A DNA stretch of 64,000 nucleotides from contig JAXRKN010000041.1 of NCBI GenBank assembly GCA_038502055.1, positions 4,135,501 to 4,199,500 of the forward strand, read 5' to 3'. The notes beneath the pieces were generated by a model. That model had not been told where the DNA came from, did not search any database, and worked only from the letters and a program-made list of their open reading frames with translations. How positions within the stretch are numbered: the stretch's first letter is position 1; every line of letters starts with the position of its first letter. The translations under genes and the position numbers were made by a program. This document shows, piece by piece, positions 34,601-48,500 of the stretch. The DNA is from Tanytarsus gracilentus. Lineage: Eukaryota > Arthropoda > Insecta > Diptera > Chironomidae.

Positions 34601-37362
34601 TTAGAAGTTTTACATATGCATTTATTGGATTTGCCTCAGGACTCTCGCAAAGCTTCTTGTTATCCACAAAAGCGTCATCGAAAAAAATGTGAGCTGAAAA
34701 ATTAGTTTAGGAATATAAATTGAACTGATTAAATTTACATTGAATGCATAAAAATCAAAAATCAAATTTAAAAAATTAAATTTCGAAGTTAAAAAATTTT
34801 TTAAACTTAAGAAAATTAAAAATTAAATTTGAATTTTTTAAAAAATAGTTCAAAAAAACTATAATTTAACTTAAAACATTAAAATAAACTTAAAAAATGA
34901 ACTTAAAAATTTAAAGTAAAAAAAAACGATTTTAAAAATTCAAACTAGAATTTAAAATTAAAATCGAACTTATAAAAATTCTATTTTAAAAAAGTTGAAC
35001 TTAAAACGTTTAGTTTGAACTTTAAAAACCAAAAATTGAATTAAATAAACAATTCTAAACTCACTTTCTAAATCATAATATTCACTATCAATTTCATCCT
35101 TGTCAACTTGAATGTATTTCATGGCCATTCTTCTTGCACATTGATCTTCATCGAGTCTCAAAATTGACTTGAGAAATTCAACAAGTTCTTCTTTATTTTC
35201 GTGCCACATTGTAGCTAAAATCATGAACATGAAAATTGAATTAGAAATTGGGAAAATTTTAAGCTTACCACAAACAAATATTTGAGGAACATAATCACGG
35301 GGTGAAATTCCTTCTTTGCTGATGTTATTTGCAAAAGCTTTTGCGTCGATAACATTTGATGGTTCCAGAAATTCAGCGGGTTGGGTGTTCTGTAATATTT
35401 AAAAATTGTTTAATTTAATTTTTAATAAACTTCCTGAAATTTAAAGAACAACTCACCTCAACAAAAATAAATTCCTCATGTTCATCGGTTCTTCGATTTA
35501 AAGCCAGTGACTGGTCGATTATTAAACTGTCATAAGTTGGAAGTATGAAAATTTTTTCTGTGCAAGCATTTCGCATGCTTTTCGGCTTCCACAAATGTCG
35601 CGTAATCCAAGATTGTGAAAAGAGCCAAAATATCCAAATCCAAACGAAATATTTGAAAATGTAAGTGAATAAAAATTCTTGCGGTGGTGATTTGAAGAAA
35701 ATGTAATCAGGAAGTGAATCGTGAAAGTGACAAACGTCAGATTGTCTCAGTCCACATAAAATTATCAGAGTTGAAACGGTCAGTGGAACAACAAGATTTA
35801 TTGGAAGTGAAAATGAAAAAGTTTGAATGTGAATTTTGCAGGCGAACTTTCCAAAAACGTAGCAAAAGTAAGACGAAATTGCGTGAATAAATAAAATCCA
35901 CCAGACTGTCGTTGAATTTCCACGAATCTCAGCTCGATATAAATCATTTGTGATATCATCGAAATCCGGCAATCTCGCACTTAATGTCGCTCTAATTTCA
36001 TTAACTTCAATCGTATGATTTGAAAAATCGCCATCGAATCCTGAAAAAAATCCAGAAAAACTTGTTCCAGTGATCATTGAAGCGAAACTGAAGAACATAA
36101 AAATTTTATACGGTGCAACGATCGCATAAATTTTATATCGTGACTGATGACACTTGTCTCGAATGTAAGCCAAATATTGAATTGGTTCCCATGGACTGTT
36201 GTGAGTGACATAATTTTCCCACCAATGACAAGAGATGAACGAAATTGCGAGCGGAAGAAACCAAATTTTAGCTCCAGCTGTTGTTATTGAAATTGGCCAA
36301 ATTATGAGACCCAAACTTTGAACGACAATTGAACCGATATCGAGGATTTTTTTGACTTTGTTTTTCGGCTCATCGAGGGGTCGAGAAAGCATGGCTGAAA
36401 ATAAATTAGAGAAGTTTTTTAAAAATAGATTTGAGTTGGGTTATTTTACACAGTTTAACATAGCGATTGTTAAATTTTACCCACTTGATTATTTTTTATA
36501 GTCAATATCAAAAAACTACGTTAAAAATGTTTAAGGGCAAAAAAAATTAAATTAAATTAAAAATTTGTTGGTAAAAGAATGCAAAATTATCCTTGCAATG
36601 CCTTAAACTCCTAGTACTGCATTTTTAAAATTAAATTTCAACTTACACAAAATCGCCGGCATCAAGCACAAACAATTAGTGATCATCACGCCTTGAATTG
36701 CGTCTAATTCCGGTAAAACCGCAAACGCCAGCAAACTCATTCCAATCACATAGAGCGTCTCTGCAAACATCACAATTCCAAATTCTTCCCATCCAAACTT
36801 CTTAATTTTCTTAAAGAAACACAATCTCAGTGACCTCAACCATGTTCCCAGTTCCGGTATTGAAAAAGCCAAAACAACCGCAAGACGCCACGCTTTGTTT
36901 TGCTCAATTGGAATTGTTGCGAGTAATTTTTTTTCTTGAACTGATAAAAGAAAACATGAAAAATGTGACGAATTTATTTTTTTTCGATAACTCACTTCGG
37001 ATGTCACAGAAAGGTGTTTTGGTATTTTCGGAAACGTTCGATGTCATTAGGAGGAAAGATAATTTTGATAAAACACCAGAGCTCGCCACCACGAGAAGCA
37101 CAAACCAATATGTGAAAACTTTCATGAATTTTATTGCATTTGTGATGAACTTTGAGTCGACCGATGATCCGTGGACTTCACTAACGGGTGGATCTTGAAA
37201 TGAGTCCCATAGTTTTTGGTCTTGGGTTGTGCTGGAATTTAAATTAGTAAAAAAAAATTAAATAATTATTTTTTTCTACCCAGTCAATGAAATTTCTTCT
37301 TCCGCATCTTCATCCTCTTCCGATGAACTAAAATAATAATTCGAGTCCGATCCTTCAATCAT
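31690..37362 (-). CDS. Chitin synthase, probably the CHS2 (gut) type
   Basis: Eight exons (37362-37280, 37231-36996, 36940-36647, 36394-35457, 35389-35269, 35214-35065, 34693-34530, 34404-31690) join in frame to 1566 residues. It is a processive membrane family-2 glycosyltransferase that polymerises UDP-GlcNAc into chitin. The N-terminal third has several membrane helices. The catalytic core holds LLALDGDIDF (about residue 735), GCVLCSPGCFSLFRG, QGEDRWLC (about 840) and NEFYNQRRRWVPST (about 875), followed by a five-helix bundle, the WGTREN motif (about 1058), a coiled-coil-like stretch (VAELNLRIKNLEQKL) and two more helices. The last exon is uninterrupted for 2.7 kb, so there is no sign of the alternative exon pair typical of CHS1/kkv. 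With its diverged N terminus this favours CHS2, the peritrophic-matrix enzyme, though the class needs a tree. Confidence 0.93.
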
Positions 37363-39555
37363 TTTAACGACATTTTTTTTGTGACTTCTTTCGTTGAAAT
37401 TTAAAACGCGACTAAAAGTTTTCTTCTGCGTTTATCTTATCAAAGTTTGTTAAACATGTTTGGGACCAAACAAGGGATGAGATACTTGGGTTCGATAATT
37501 TTTAAATGTCTAAGATGGTTTTTTTATTATTATTTAAAGGACTTTTAGTTTTGTGTTCATAAAATTGCAACCACGAAAAAATCTCTTTGTAGCTTTTGCT
37601 CAAATGTTCGTTTTGTATCAAATTTTAACATTTTATAAAGTTGAAGTCAATCAAAAACGCTTTTTTGGTTCTATTTATTTAAAGTATTCCATAAATATTT
37701 TATAACGGTTTAATAATTTTTCAAAAACATAACTTGAAGTCAGCTTTTTTCTCTCTTCCTCTTACTCTCTCGCACGATCACACATTCTCATCTTTGTCTC
37801 TCTTTTTTTATTTCTTTTATTTACAGAAAAGTCTCATCATTCATAAAAACCAGTTTTTATTCTCTCGTCGCTTTAAAAATAAAATTTTTTCTACATAAAA
37901 ATCTCATTTTTCATGTTTTTTGCCAGTCGTGCGGACGTAAAAAATTAATCGCGAGTTAATTTCGCTTAAAATCGCGTCGAAAATGTAAAAATTTGCAATG
38001 TAATTGACGTATAAAAGGTGAGTGAACACTTAAAAGTGACCGACTGGATGTTTCAAGTAGTTTGAAAGAGTAAAAAATTGAAAAACACGAAATTCCCAAA
38101 CTCTTTTGACATTTTTCGACTCCTCAAGCTAATTTGAATTTAAAATTGCATAAAATCTCTCGTGATTGATTGCACCTGGCTGCCTTAAGAAGACAAAAAA
38201 AATTGTCAGAGAGATCGAATCTCAATTGTGTTTGTGAAGGCGGTGAAAGTGTGTTGGTTGAGTAAATTCGAGTGAGCGAGACAAAAGACATTTGTTGACT
38301 TTTTTTTCTCCTACTGCACTTCACACAGTTCATTCATGAAAAGCGAAAACATGCCGAGATGAGCGGTGACTTATTTGAGAATTGCAAGTGTGAGCTGTGC
38401 GATCATGTTACATTCCGCCGACAGCAAAGTTTTTTTTCTTTTCGCTGTTTACATTCCAACGAACGTGAACTGTTTGAGTTTGAGGAAATTAATTGAGTGA
38501 TTGATGGCGCTTAATTCGAATGAAGATGGACGTTTAATTGAAAAAGTGTTTTTAATTTGAGAGAGAGTGAAAATAAATTAAGGGTGGGTTGGAATTTGGG
38601 AAGTTTTAGACTTTTATTTTTGATTTAATTTTTTGAACTTTAACTTAAAATTTTTAATGTGATTTTTTAAATTGTTAAATTGATTATTTAATTAATTTTT
38701 TTATGATTTTTAAAAAATTCCAAAAAAATATTAAATCAAATTTTTTGTTAACTTTAAAATTGATTGATTGATTGATTGATAACATAGTGGTGGCCGCTGG
38801 GAAAACCAGGATAGACGCGCCTTTCCATAGCAAATTTTTTGTTAATTTTAAAATAAATTTTTAAACCACAAGTCAAAAACTTTCGAAATTCCAAAAAATT
38901 TGAAGGGTAAAAAAATCATCAAACATTTTTAATATTCACCTTTTAAAATATTATAAACTCACTTCATGACTCAATCGAACAACTCCAGCAAAAATTATTG
39001 ACACAAAAAATCTTTTTTCTTCTAAAAATAGTCCATGACGACAAAAATTGAACGAAACGAAAATCACGTCAGAATATTTATTGAAAAAAACTCTAATCAA
39101 TTTTTTCGGTTTATTTTGACCGAGTCACAACAAATCCACCCACATAATTTTTTTTAACGAGATACTTAAAAAAGTCATGAATGAATTTTTAGTAGAGCGT
39201 TGATGAGGTGATTTGTAGTAAAATTGATGTAAACATGAGAGTTGGAATGAAAAAAGAAGATGAACAAAATAATGAGGATTAAAATGAATTTTGGGTTTAA
39301 AAAATTACTTGAGATTTTTTGGAAGATTTTATTTAAAATTTAAAGTTTTAAATTTGTTAAGAGAAATTGCTCCTAAATGTGACATGGAAATTCGACTAAT
39401 TTTTAAACATGTCAATGTTAATCTCTAAAATTTAGATTTCATGTCGTATTTAAGGCCATTCACCCTAAATCTAAAATCATTTTATTTAGATTAATCAATT
39501 TTTAATTTATTTTTAGACAAAATCCTTCAAAAGACAAAACTTAAAAAAAACCATC
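37363..39555. promoter_or_regulatory. Divergent upstream region; candidate Kank 5' leader exon
   Basis: Chitin synthase leaves to the left and Kank to the right. A donor aaaag|gtgagtg after 38017 and an acceptor ttttag before 39517 fit a non-coding first exon and a 1.5-kb intron for Kank, since 39517-39555 then leads straight to the ATG. At 38757-38830 a (GATT)n tract is followed by a block (ctgggaaaaccaggatagac ... tttccatag) shared with the repeat at 13.1 kb. The rest is AT-rich with no supported gene. Confidence 0.45.
38757..38830. repeat. Dispersed repeat with (GATT)n tract
   Basis: A (GATT)n tract followed by gctgggaaaaccaggatag, acgcgcc and tttccatag in the same order and close to the same spacing as in the (GATA)n-bearing repeat at 13072-13190. 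The shared tail after different tetranucleotides suggests a retroposed or Helitron-like element family that carries its microsatellite along. Confidence 0.6.
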
Positions 39556-42500
39556 ATGTCATCGCCTTTAATTTTTCAACCGCCTCAAGCCACCACAAAT
39601 GGCTCATCTTCAACTCTTCATCTTCCATATGGTTACCAGATCGATCTCGATTTCATTCGCTATTGTGAAAATCTCGCAAATGTCGATCACTCGGAAGCTG
39701 AACTTCAGCGCAGAAATCGAAGACGTCAACGACAATCGATGGAGGTCATGTTGGGAATTCAACTTGAGATGCAACAACAAATGAATGAACTAAGTGAAAT
39801 TTGGGATAAAAAACCGCCAGATCCTCCGCCGAGATCGCATTTGCATAAAATTGAGTCTCCAATTGTGCCGAGATTGAATCGACATGTCACTCACTGGGAT
39901 CCAGATATGTCGGATGTTGTTAGTGACTTTGAGAAAACTTTAGAAAGAAGCAAAAAGAAGGAAAAAGTTAAAGAGAAAATTGAAAACGGTGAGTTTATCT
40001 TTCATCAAATTTCGCCATTAAAAAAGTTCTTATCAAAAACCTTTTTCGATATTTTTTATCAAACTCTCTTATCGTCAACACTCAAATCGACCTTGATGAT
40101 TGCGTTTGGCTTTTTTATTGTCACGTTTACTTTGACTATGTCACATAAATATCATGAATATGGAAGTCATGCGTAATTACGAAAACAATCGATGTTCAGT
40201 GATAAAAAAGGTTGTCGTAGCTCAGTGGAATTTCTAGAATTTTTCAACTAAGAAAATTAATTTCTAAAAAATTTTAAATGTCCTTAAAAATTATTAAAAA
40301 CATTCTCAAGCATTTTTCAACAACTCATTTTATTTATTTTTAATTTTTATGCATCAAATTTTTCTCAAAAAAATTCTCTCGATGATTCATTTCCACTCAA
40401 TTATGAAATTTGATCCAATTAACTTTTTATTTTCATGCTCAAGATTTTTTTTTATTGTTATGAATCATAAATATTTAAATTTGTTTGGTGAAAATTGATA
40501 CAAAAAAATATTTTATGGTTTAAGCACGTGTTAATTTCTTTTTGTTTATTTCTCGTGCGTAACAAAATTTAAATTTTCTCATGTTGTCTGGCGAGAATTA
40601 AAGGCTTGAAATTTGAGGAGAGAAAAAATGTTGGTGAATCATTTTAATTTAAAAATATTTTGAGAGTGCAAAAAACTTTTGACAAGCTCAAGAGAGAAAT
40701 GAGATTAAGAGATTTTTTGAGAATGAGATAAGATTAAATTTGAAGATCTTAAGAATTTGTCAATTTCGTATATTTTCTCTCATTTCAAAAAAATTCTCAT
40801 ATTTTTTACTTTTTCCGTCAACAAAATTTTCTTTTTATTCTATTTTGTTTTATTTTTGATCATTTAATTTTTTTTCTCGCTTTATTTTGAGATCAATGAC
40901 AAAAATATTTTTTTTGCGAAATATTTAGTGAGAAGAAAGAGTGAAAATTTTATTTATGTTTGAGGTCAATGTGGCAAAAAAGTGAGACGAAAATTTTTGA
41001 GGTTGACCAATACTGAAAGTAAAACAAGATGGGTCTGCAAACGGCGTTGCCATTTCCAATAGCTCCGCATAGATTAGTACCCTACTCCGTTGCAATGGGC
41101 ATTAATGGCACTCTTGGTTAATCATGATGGACATTCCTCAAAAATCGTCAGTGTCAATCGATTCCTGATGCAATGACGAGTTCAACGACATACATGAAGC
41201 CAAAGTTCTGAAAAATGGACATTAGTGGCACTCTTGGCCGACCATGATCGACATTCCTCAAAAATCTTCAATGTCACTCGATTCCCGATGCAATCACGAG
41301 TTCAACGACATACATGAAGCCATAGTACTAAAAAATGGACATTAGTGGCACTCCTGCGGCCTGATGCATTCCTAAAAATCGTCAGTGTCAATCGATTCCC
41401 GATGCAATGACGAGTTCAACGACATACATGAAGCATAGTTCTGAAAAATGGCATTAGTGGCACCTTGCGGCAGTGGCATTCCTCAAAAATCGTCAGTTCC
41501 ATTCGTTCTGGTAAATTACGAGTTCAACGATCCCATGAAGGCATATAAGAGAAAATTTGTATGAAAAAGCATTTTGCCCACGGACGGTCCTTGGAGGGTC
41601 GTACCTCAAAACAAAATACTTCTTGCACAACTAGAACCAAAACCCGATCTTTAGCCACAAACCCGAGTCAAATCCGACCAGCCGTTCTTGAGATATGCCG
41701 CCCACTAAGATCGTGAGAAAGTGAGAAAGTGAGAAAGTAAGAAAGTAAGATGACTTAAATGGCTCTAACTCCTCGTAGGAGCAACCGATTTCAAATCTGT
41801 TTTCGCCAGTTTGTAGGGTTTGACTAGGCCTATCATTTGAGTATGTGTTTTGGTATTGTACAATGTAATGTCTTGGCACTAGGGGTCGGAAACAGGTTTT
41901 GGAAAAATCCAAAATTAATATATAGCGGAGCTATAATAATATTAAAAATTTTATTTTTTGAAATTCTTAGAAAATTTATTTGATTTTAATTGCATGTAAA
42001 ATTCGTATGAAAACATGAAAAAATGCACGATTTACCCTTAATTTGCCTAACCTTGAACAATTTTGATCAATTTTATAAAAAAAATCCTCTTGGAAATTTT
42101 TAAACCCCGAACTATAAAAAATAAATTATTACAACTTTGAGTCTAAACAGCATCAAATTAACTAAAATTCAAATGCCGATCGTGCTTGAAAAATTATTTA
42201 TTTTCTTCCTCTCGAAAGCATCAAAATCAATCTAATTGACTCATCCTTGAGTGTTTGACAAGTGCGTTTTCAAACTTAGCTTAATATTTATTTTTTATTT
42301 TTTGCTCGCTCACTGATTTTTCCTCTCAATTCTCTCAAAAAGTTGAATTTTCGAGCAATTTTCTGCGTTAAAACAAAAAGTGCTGCTCAGTTTTAGATTC
42401 AACATCAAACGCGATTGAACGAAAAAATGTAGTGGAAAAACTAATTTTAGAAAAAAATAAAATAAAATGTTAAAAATTTAAAGAATCAAAATTAATTTAA

Positions 42501-45500
42501 ATAAATTTTCCAAAACTTTAAACAAAAAAATTCTTACTAAATTAATTCACTCATAAAGCATGAAAAGTCACTTAGAAGTTTGCTAATTAAAGTCAATGTG
42601 AAACACCAGAATAAAATTAATCAACAGAAAATAAATCGGAGTGTGTGAAAAATAATGCCCTTGAGTCAGCTGATTTGTAATCGAAGCCTAGTCATCGACT
42701 TGAAGTCGATCGATAGTAAAAAAAATTGAAAGCTTTTAACGCGAAGTAAAACAGTTTAAAAAATCTTAAAAAAGCTATTTTTAAAATATAATTTAGGATT
42801 GCTAAAAAATTTAAATTCTGAATTATTTAAACCAATTTTAAATATTTCAGAATTATCAACGAAGAAAATTCTAAAACTATTTTTTTCACTTTGTTTGTCT
42901 TTTGGTGATCAAAAAGGAAAAACAAAAAATTAAGAGACAAAATAGCAATAAAATAGTTAAAAAAATTTTAAAACCCACTTTTGTATTCGACGGAAAAGTA
43001 TAAAATAAAATAAAATCAGTATAAAGACTGATATTTTGATATATTTTGTTTCCCATTGAGTCATCAAACAAAATTTTGATATTATTCTGTATCGTGTATT
43101 TTAAACATGGAGTGCATGTAATATTGAATGGAATGAAAACTGGAATTAAAGAAAAAATAAAGAAGTGGGGGCGGTATATTTTTGATGTGCAGTTGCTAAG
43201 TTTTTTTTTTAATATATTTTTTAATTTTATTTTTTGTTTATTTTTAAACCGCCCCCCCTTTTTTTGTTCTTTAATTCAGTTTTCATTCCATTCAAGTATT
43301 AATGCACCGCATGTTTAAAATATCTCACGATAAGAAATAATATAAAATTTTTTTATGTCTAATGGGTAAACAAAATATATAAAATATCAGTCTTTATACT
43401 GATTTTATTTTTTTTATACTTTTCCGTGCGGAATGTATAAATAGAAGTGGGTTTTAAATTTTTTTACTATTTTATTTAATCTTTTTCGTTCAAACTTTTA
43501 ACATTAAATGTTTAATTTTCTTTGTTTTTTGGTATTTAATTTTCTGTTTTTTTTTTAATTTTATTAATTTTTATAAGTCCCCCGATCAAGATTCGAATTC
43601 TAATATGCCGTTATGAACTTTTTATTGCCGTTTATGTTTGCTATATTTTATTAACTTTAAACTATGAACTATTTGTCTTTTTCAGTAAATTATTATCTTT
43701 TTATTTTCATTTTATAATGTTTTTATTTATTTATCAAGGTGAAGATGGTTTTTTTTTTGTCCCGAATTGAAGCATCTCTTTATTGCCATGTCCTTGTCTT
43801 CGTCCTCGCATTCCTTTTCCTTCTCGTAACGAACTGTTCCTCTCGATTTCCGTGTCATTTGTTTTCTTGTTGTTTCTCGTCTTGCTTCCGGCTGAAATTA
43901 AATGTGTAAAAATCTTTATTTTTTTCGTTCAACTTTTCCTGGGGTTGGCATTTTGCCCCTGTACATTTTGCCCTCACCCAAAATCCGTGGGAAGGGAAAA
44001 AAAATATAGGGTCAATTTGTCCGGGGCAATTTGCCCACAGATTTGCCATGCCCACATATTTTGAAATTTTGCCCCATTTGACCATGGACAAATTGCCCTT
44101 ATTTTTTGCCCAGACAATTTGCCCTCATTATTTAATTGTTTTAATATTTTTTAAATTTTTTATACTAACTTTTTACTAATTTCACTATATATACTTAAAT
44201 AGAAATAAGCGATTTTTAATTTTGCACCTATTGGCACTTTTTGAGTATCCATACTAAAACTTTTTAACTGAAAGTGATAAAACACCAATGCTTTCTAAAT
44301 CCAAATAAAATTTATAAAATATTAAATGAGAGTAGTTTTGAAATTAAATTCTTTTGAGGATATTAAGCACTTCGAAATAAAAAAATTTATAATTTTTTAA
44401 AAATTGTCATGTCTTCATCTACAACATGAAAAAGTCGATTTTTCTTAAAAGAATAAAAGTTAGGCAAAATAAAAATACCTCTCTGGAACTTCGAAATTTT
44501 TAGAAATTTTAAGACTTACTTTTAGGTTTGAGAGCAGCTGCTCCATAACTATGAATGCGGATAGTACATGTGATATATCAAAATTCTATTAAGAAAAAAT
44601 ACAACCTGATTTTTGTTAATGTAAAAACCACTAGAAAAACAAAAAATAGGCAAAAAGTAAATTTTAAAATTTTCCGTATGGCTCGATATATCGCTATAAA
44701 ACTTTAAATTATTTTATTAAGTTTATATTTAAAAAAAATTATTCATGGGCAATTTGTCCATGGAAAAAAATATAGGGTCAATTTGCCGGGAATTTGCCCA
44801 CAGATTTGACCATGCCCACATATTTTGCAAATTTTGCCCTCATTTGCCATGGACAAATTGACCCTATATTTTTTTGCCCTTGCCCACAGATTTTGGGTGT
44901 GGGCAAAATGTCACAGGGGCAAAATGTCACAGAGTCCTTTTACCTCACCTTTCGATTGAGTTCATCAATCGCCATCTCCATGTCAAGGAATTTGTGGAGT
45001 TCTCTTGTTGCGTTCTAGTTAGAATTGCGTATTGCATTGTCCAAATCTTTGCTGTGAGTTTCTTTGATTCACTCGTCGTGCCATTCTGTGTTGATTTTGT
45101 CTTGCCTTCGTCTTCGAGCTTGTTGATCGTTGTTTTGTGTAAATTTCCTTGTTCCTCTATGAATTTAAATTCAGTTCCATCAGCTTCTGAATAGTGTCCG
45201 TTTGCTTGTTTTAATATCTGAAATTTTAAAATATTCTATTTAATTTAACAAATTTTATGTTTAATTTATTTTGTTTCTTACCTGTGATATTGGATTTTAA
45301 ATGTGGTTTATGATGAATTGAAATTTTAAATATTTGTTTTTTCTCAAATGTTATTGTATTTTGAAGGTTTTTATGAAACTGGTATTAATTTAAAGTTTAA
45401 AAATTTTTCTACCGTTCTTTTTACACAGCTGATCTCGCTCCGCTTCGCTACGCGACATCAGCTGTGCGTGACGCACAGCGGTAAACTCTTCAATGCTCGA

Positions 45501-48500
45501 GATGAAATTAGTTTTAGGGTATATTATAGAAGTGGGAAAAAAAATCACGAGGTGAAAGCCGACAAAAATTTATCGATGCCAAAAAATAAATAAGAGAGAA
45601 AAAAACTTCATTAATTAATGAATTATTTGTGCATGTGATTTTTTACACGAACGCTGTTTTGTGCCAAAGATATCGCGGAGAGATTAAACAAGAAAAATTC
45701 GGGGATGAAAATTTTATTTTTCATAAAAAATGCAAAACCAATAAAAATCACAAAAATTTAAATGACGTTAAAAATTGCATTGAAATACCTAACAATTGTG
45801 CCAAAAATTTAGTGTTGAATAAAAGCCAAAAAGTTTCATTTTAATAAAAGAAAGTTCAAAGAATTAAAAAGTCTTAAAAATTAAACTTTAAGTCGTAAAA
45901 TCAATAAGTGTAAAAATTTAATTAAAATCAAATAAATAAATTCAAGATTTTGTTTTTACTTCACAACCAAAAATGCAAACACGAAAGCTCAGTGACGACA
46001 TAAAAATGGAAAACTTAAAGTCTGAAAACAACGAAAAAGAATCTCGTCATTTGATGAAAAGATTTTTGTCATTTAACGGCATGAAAAGAAGATTTCGATT
46101 TGGTTAGTATTAAAATAAATTCAACATAAAAAAGAGAAAAAAAATTACGCAAATTTCAAAACATCTTAAAAAATTGTTTTTTAATACTTTCAAAAGTGAT
46201 GTTAAGAAAGCTTTTAATTAGATCTTGTGAATGGGTAATTAATGCAAATTGTTCATGCATTTTTTATTGCTGGTTCAGTTGAGTTGAAAAATTTTGAGTG
46301 GTTTCAAGTTTTATAAATTTAAAAAAAACTCAAAAATTCAGAAAATTAAAATGTTTAAAAATTTAATAAAGCTCAAAAAATTTAAAATATCAAAAAATTC
46401 AAAAATTGAGTTAATTATAATTTATTAAAGCAAAATTTAAATATCAAAAAACTCAAATAAAATTAAAAATTCAAAAAATATTAAAATTTATTATTTTGGA
46501 TTTATTTCAATTCAAATTTTTTAACGATTTTAAACTTTTATCATAAATAATTTTAAGTCTCTAAATTATTCTTTTGTAAATTTTTTAGACACCTGCATTT
46601 CACCACCCCGAAAACTTCCTCAGCCTCCACCAACCAAAACTCAATTTCGTTCGCAAAGTGAAAAGCCATCAAGTCACCATCACACCTCCATCGAGTCCAT
46701 CGATGGCGCATCGTCGACACAAATTTCGCCGCCAGAGCGAACATCTTCACTCGATAAGAAAAGAATTCACGACTTGGAAGAGCAAACAAAATTAATTCCA
46801 CTTTTGCAGCTTCAAATTCAATCGCTGAAAGACGAACGAAAGCAACTTTTGGCGCAGATTGAAAATTCAAGAGCTCCATCGTCAACTTCGTCATCGTCAA
46901 ACACACAAACGCATTTTCAGGTATTTTAATTTTAATAATTTTTAAATATTTCAATTAAATTTTTTACTTTAGGTTCATCGAGTTTCTCCAGTTTCACTTC
47001 AATCCATGAAACTTCCCCAAAATTCAATACCTAAAAGAACCGTCGGAGTGAACACAAATTTCATTCTTCGCCGCGACATCGGGACAGTCATTGAGAAACC
47101 AACTTACGTAAATTCATCAACCATCACCGACTTTAAGCTTTCATGTGATGGCAACGATCGACTTTATAGTGAAAAAGATCTGAAAAAAACTGTCGAGTTG
47201 GTTCACTCGAAAATGAGAAAATCAATGACATCGATTGGAACTCAATTTGATGAGGAAAGAGCGACAACGAGAGAAGTCGGAGTTGAGACGAAAATTCACA
47301 CTGAAAGTGTTGGATGTTCCACAGACGAAGTGAAATTGATGGTGGCGTCGACTGGAAATATCAGCATTGAACCGAGTGAGAGAGAAAATTCACCAACGCC
47401 TTCATTGAGTTTAAAAGATTTATCAAAATTGCCAATTACAAGGTGCTCGAGTACTCAAACGACTCAAGGTAGGGTTTTAAAGGGTTTGATAGAGGGTTTA
47501 GAGCATACTACCTATGGGATGTTTTATCAAATTTATTTCAATAACATTTTTAGGCTGCGTTCATCACCAACAAACTCAAGCATCTCCTCAATTTATCACC
47601 AAGTCTACCGACTCCATTGACCTCATTAAAACAATTCATCGATCAACTGGAACTGAAAGTGTCCAAAAAAGAGATCAAAATGTCCACACAGCCGACCTTA
47701 TAAAGGTTCACAATAATTTTACAAACACGGTTGAACCTCCAGCCGTTCAAAAGCGAACGACAGCGTGCAATACAACTCAAGTTAATGTTAAATCAATTGG
47801 AGTGAATTGTGATGAAGTTCAAGAGACTCTTCACGTGCCATTAAGCACTTCTGGATCGGCATCGAAAATACCTCGACCGTCTCCGGGTGTGCAAAGGAAA
47901 TTTTTCCGTCAAGAAACTTTTACAGTTACCAGCGGTGCTCAGGAACCTCCGAAAGAAGTTTCACCGCCGCCATCAGTTGCCTCAATTTTATCAAAACTTA
48001 AAGACAATTCAGCTGAAAATTATGAACCAGTAAAATCTCATCACGTAAATATTTCGAGTATTTTTGGCATTTCAAGAGAATCGAGTCCAGTAAAATCGCC
48101 ATCAGCTTTTGGTGGAAATCCGTCGTCATTCTTTGATGTCAGAAAAACACCAGATAGAGAAAGAACGCCAGTCAGTGAATGTCCAGTGGAAATAGCTTTA
48201 CAGTGAGTACAAAAAATTAATTATTTGTCAAACTTTAAAAAACTTCTCATGAAAAAAGAATTTGAATCATTGTTGTGTCCAATAATATCCCTAATTTGTG
48301 TGTTTAAGTTTTAAAAAATAGAAAAATCTTTTAAAAATTTCAATTCTAATTTTTTTCACCAAAAAACATGAAACAATGGCAAAAAAGTAAGCATCGCCCG
48401 AGAGGGGACTTGAACCCCTAGCCTTTGGATTTCTATGTAATACCTCTTTTAAAGGCACTAGATACTGTAAAAGTCCAACGCTCTGCCAATTGAGCTACCC

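Noticed and set aside
36830..37198. 122-codon plus-strand frame
   Set aside because: Antisense of chitin synthase exons 2 and 3.
41631..41912. 93-codon minus-strand frame
   Set aside because: It lies in the decayed repeat element and overlaps its microsatellite; no domain or splice support.
43783..44091. Open frames rich in Cys and Pro on both strands
   Set aside because: They fall in and beside the terminal inverted repeat of the 43948-44930 element.
45348..45844. Short plus-strand frames in the Kank intron
   Set aside because: No homology, signal peptide or promoter; composition is that of intron sequence.
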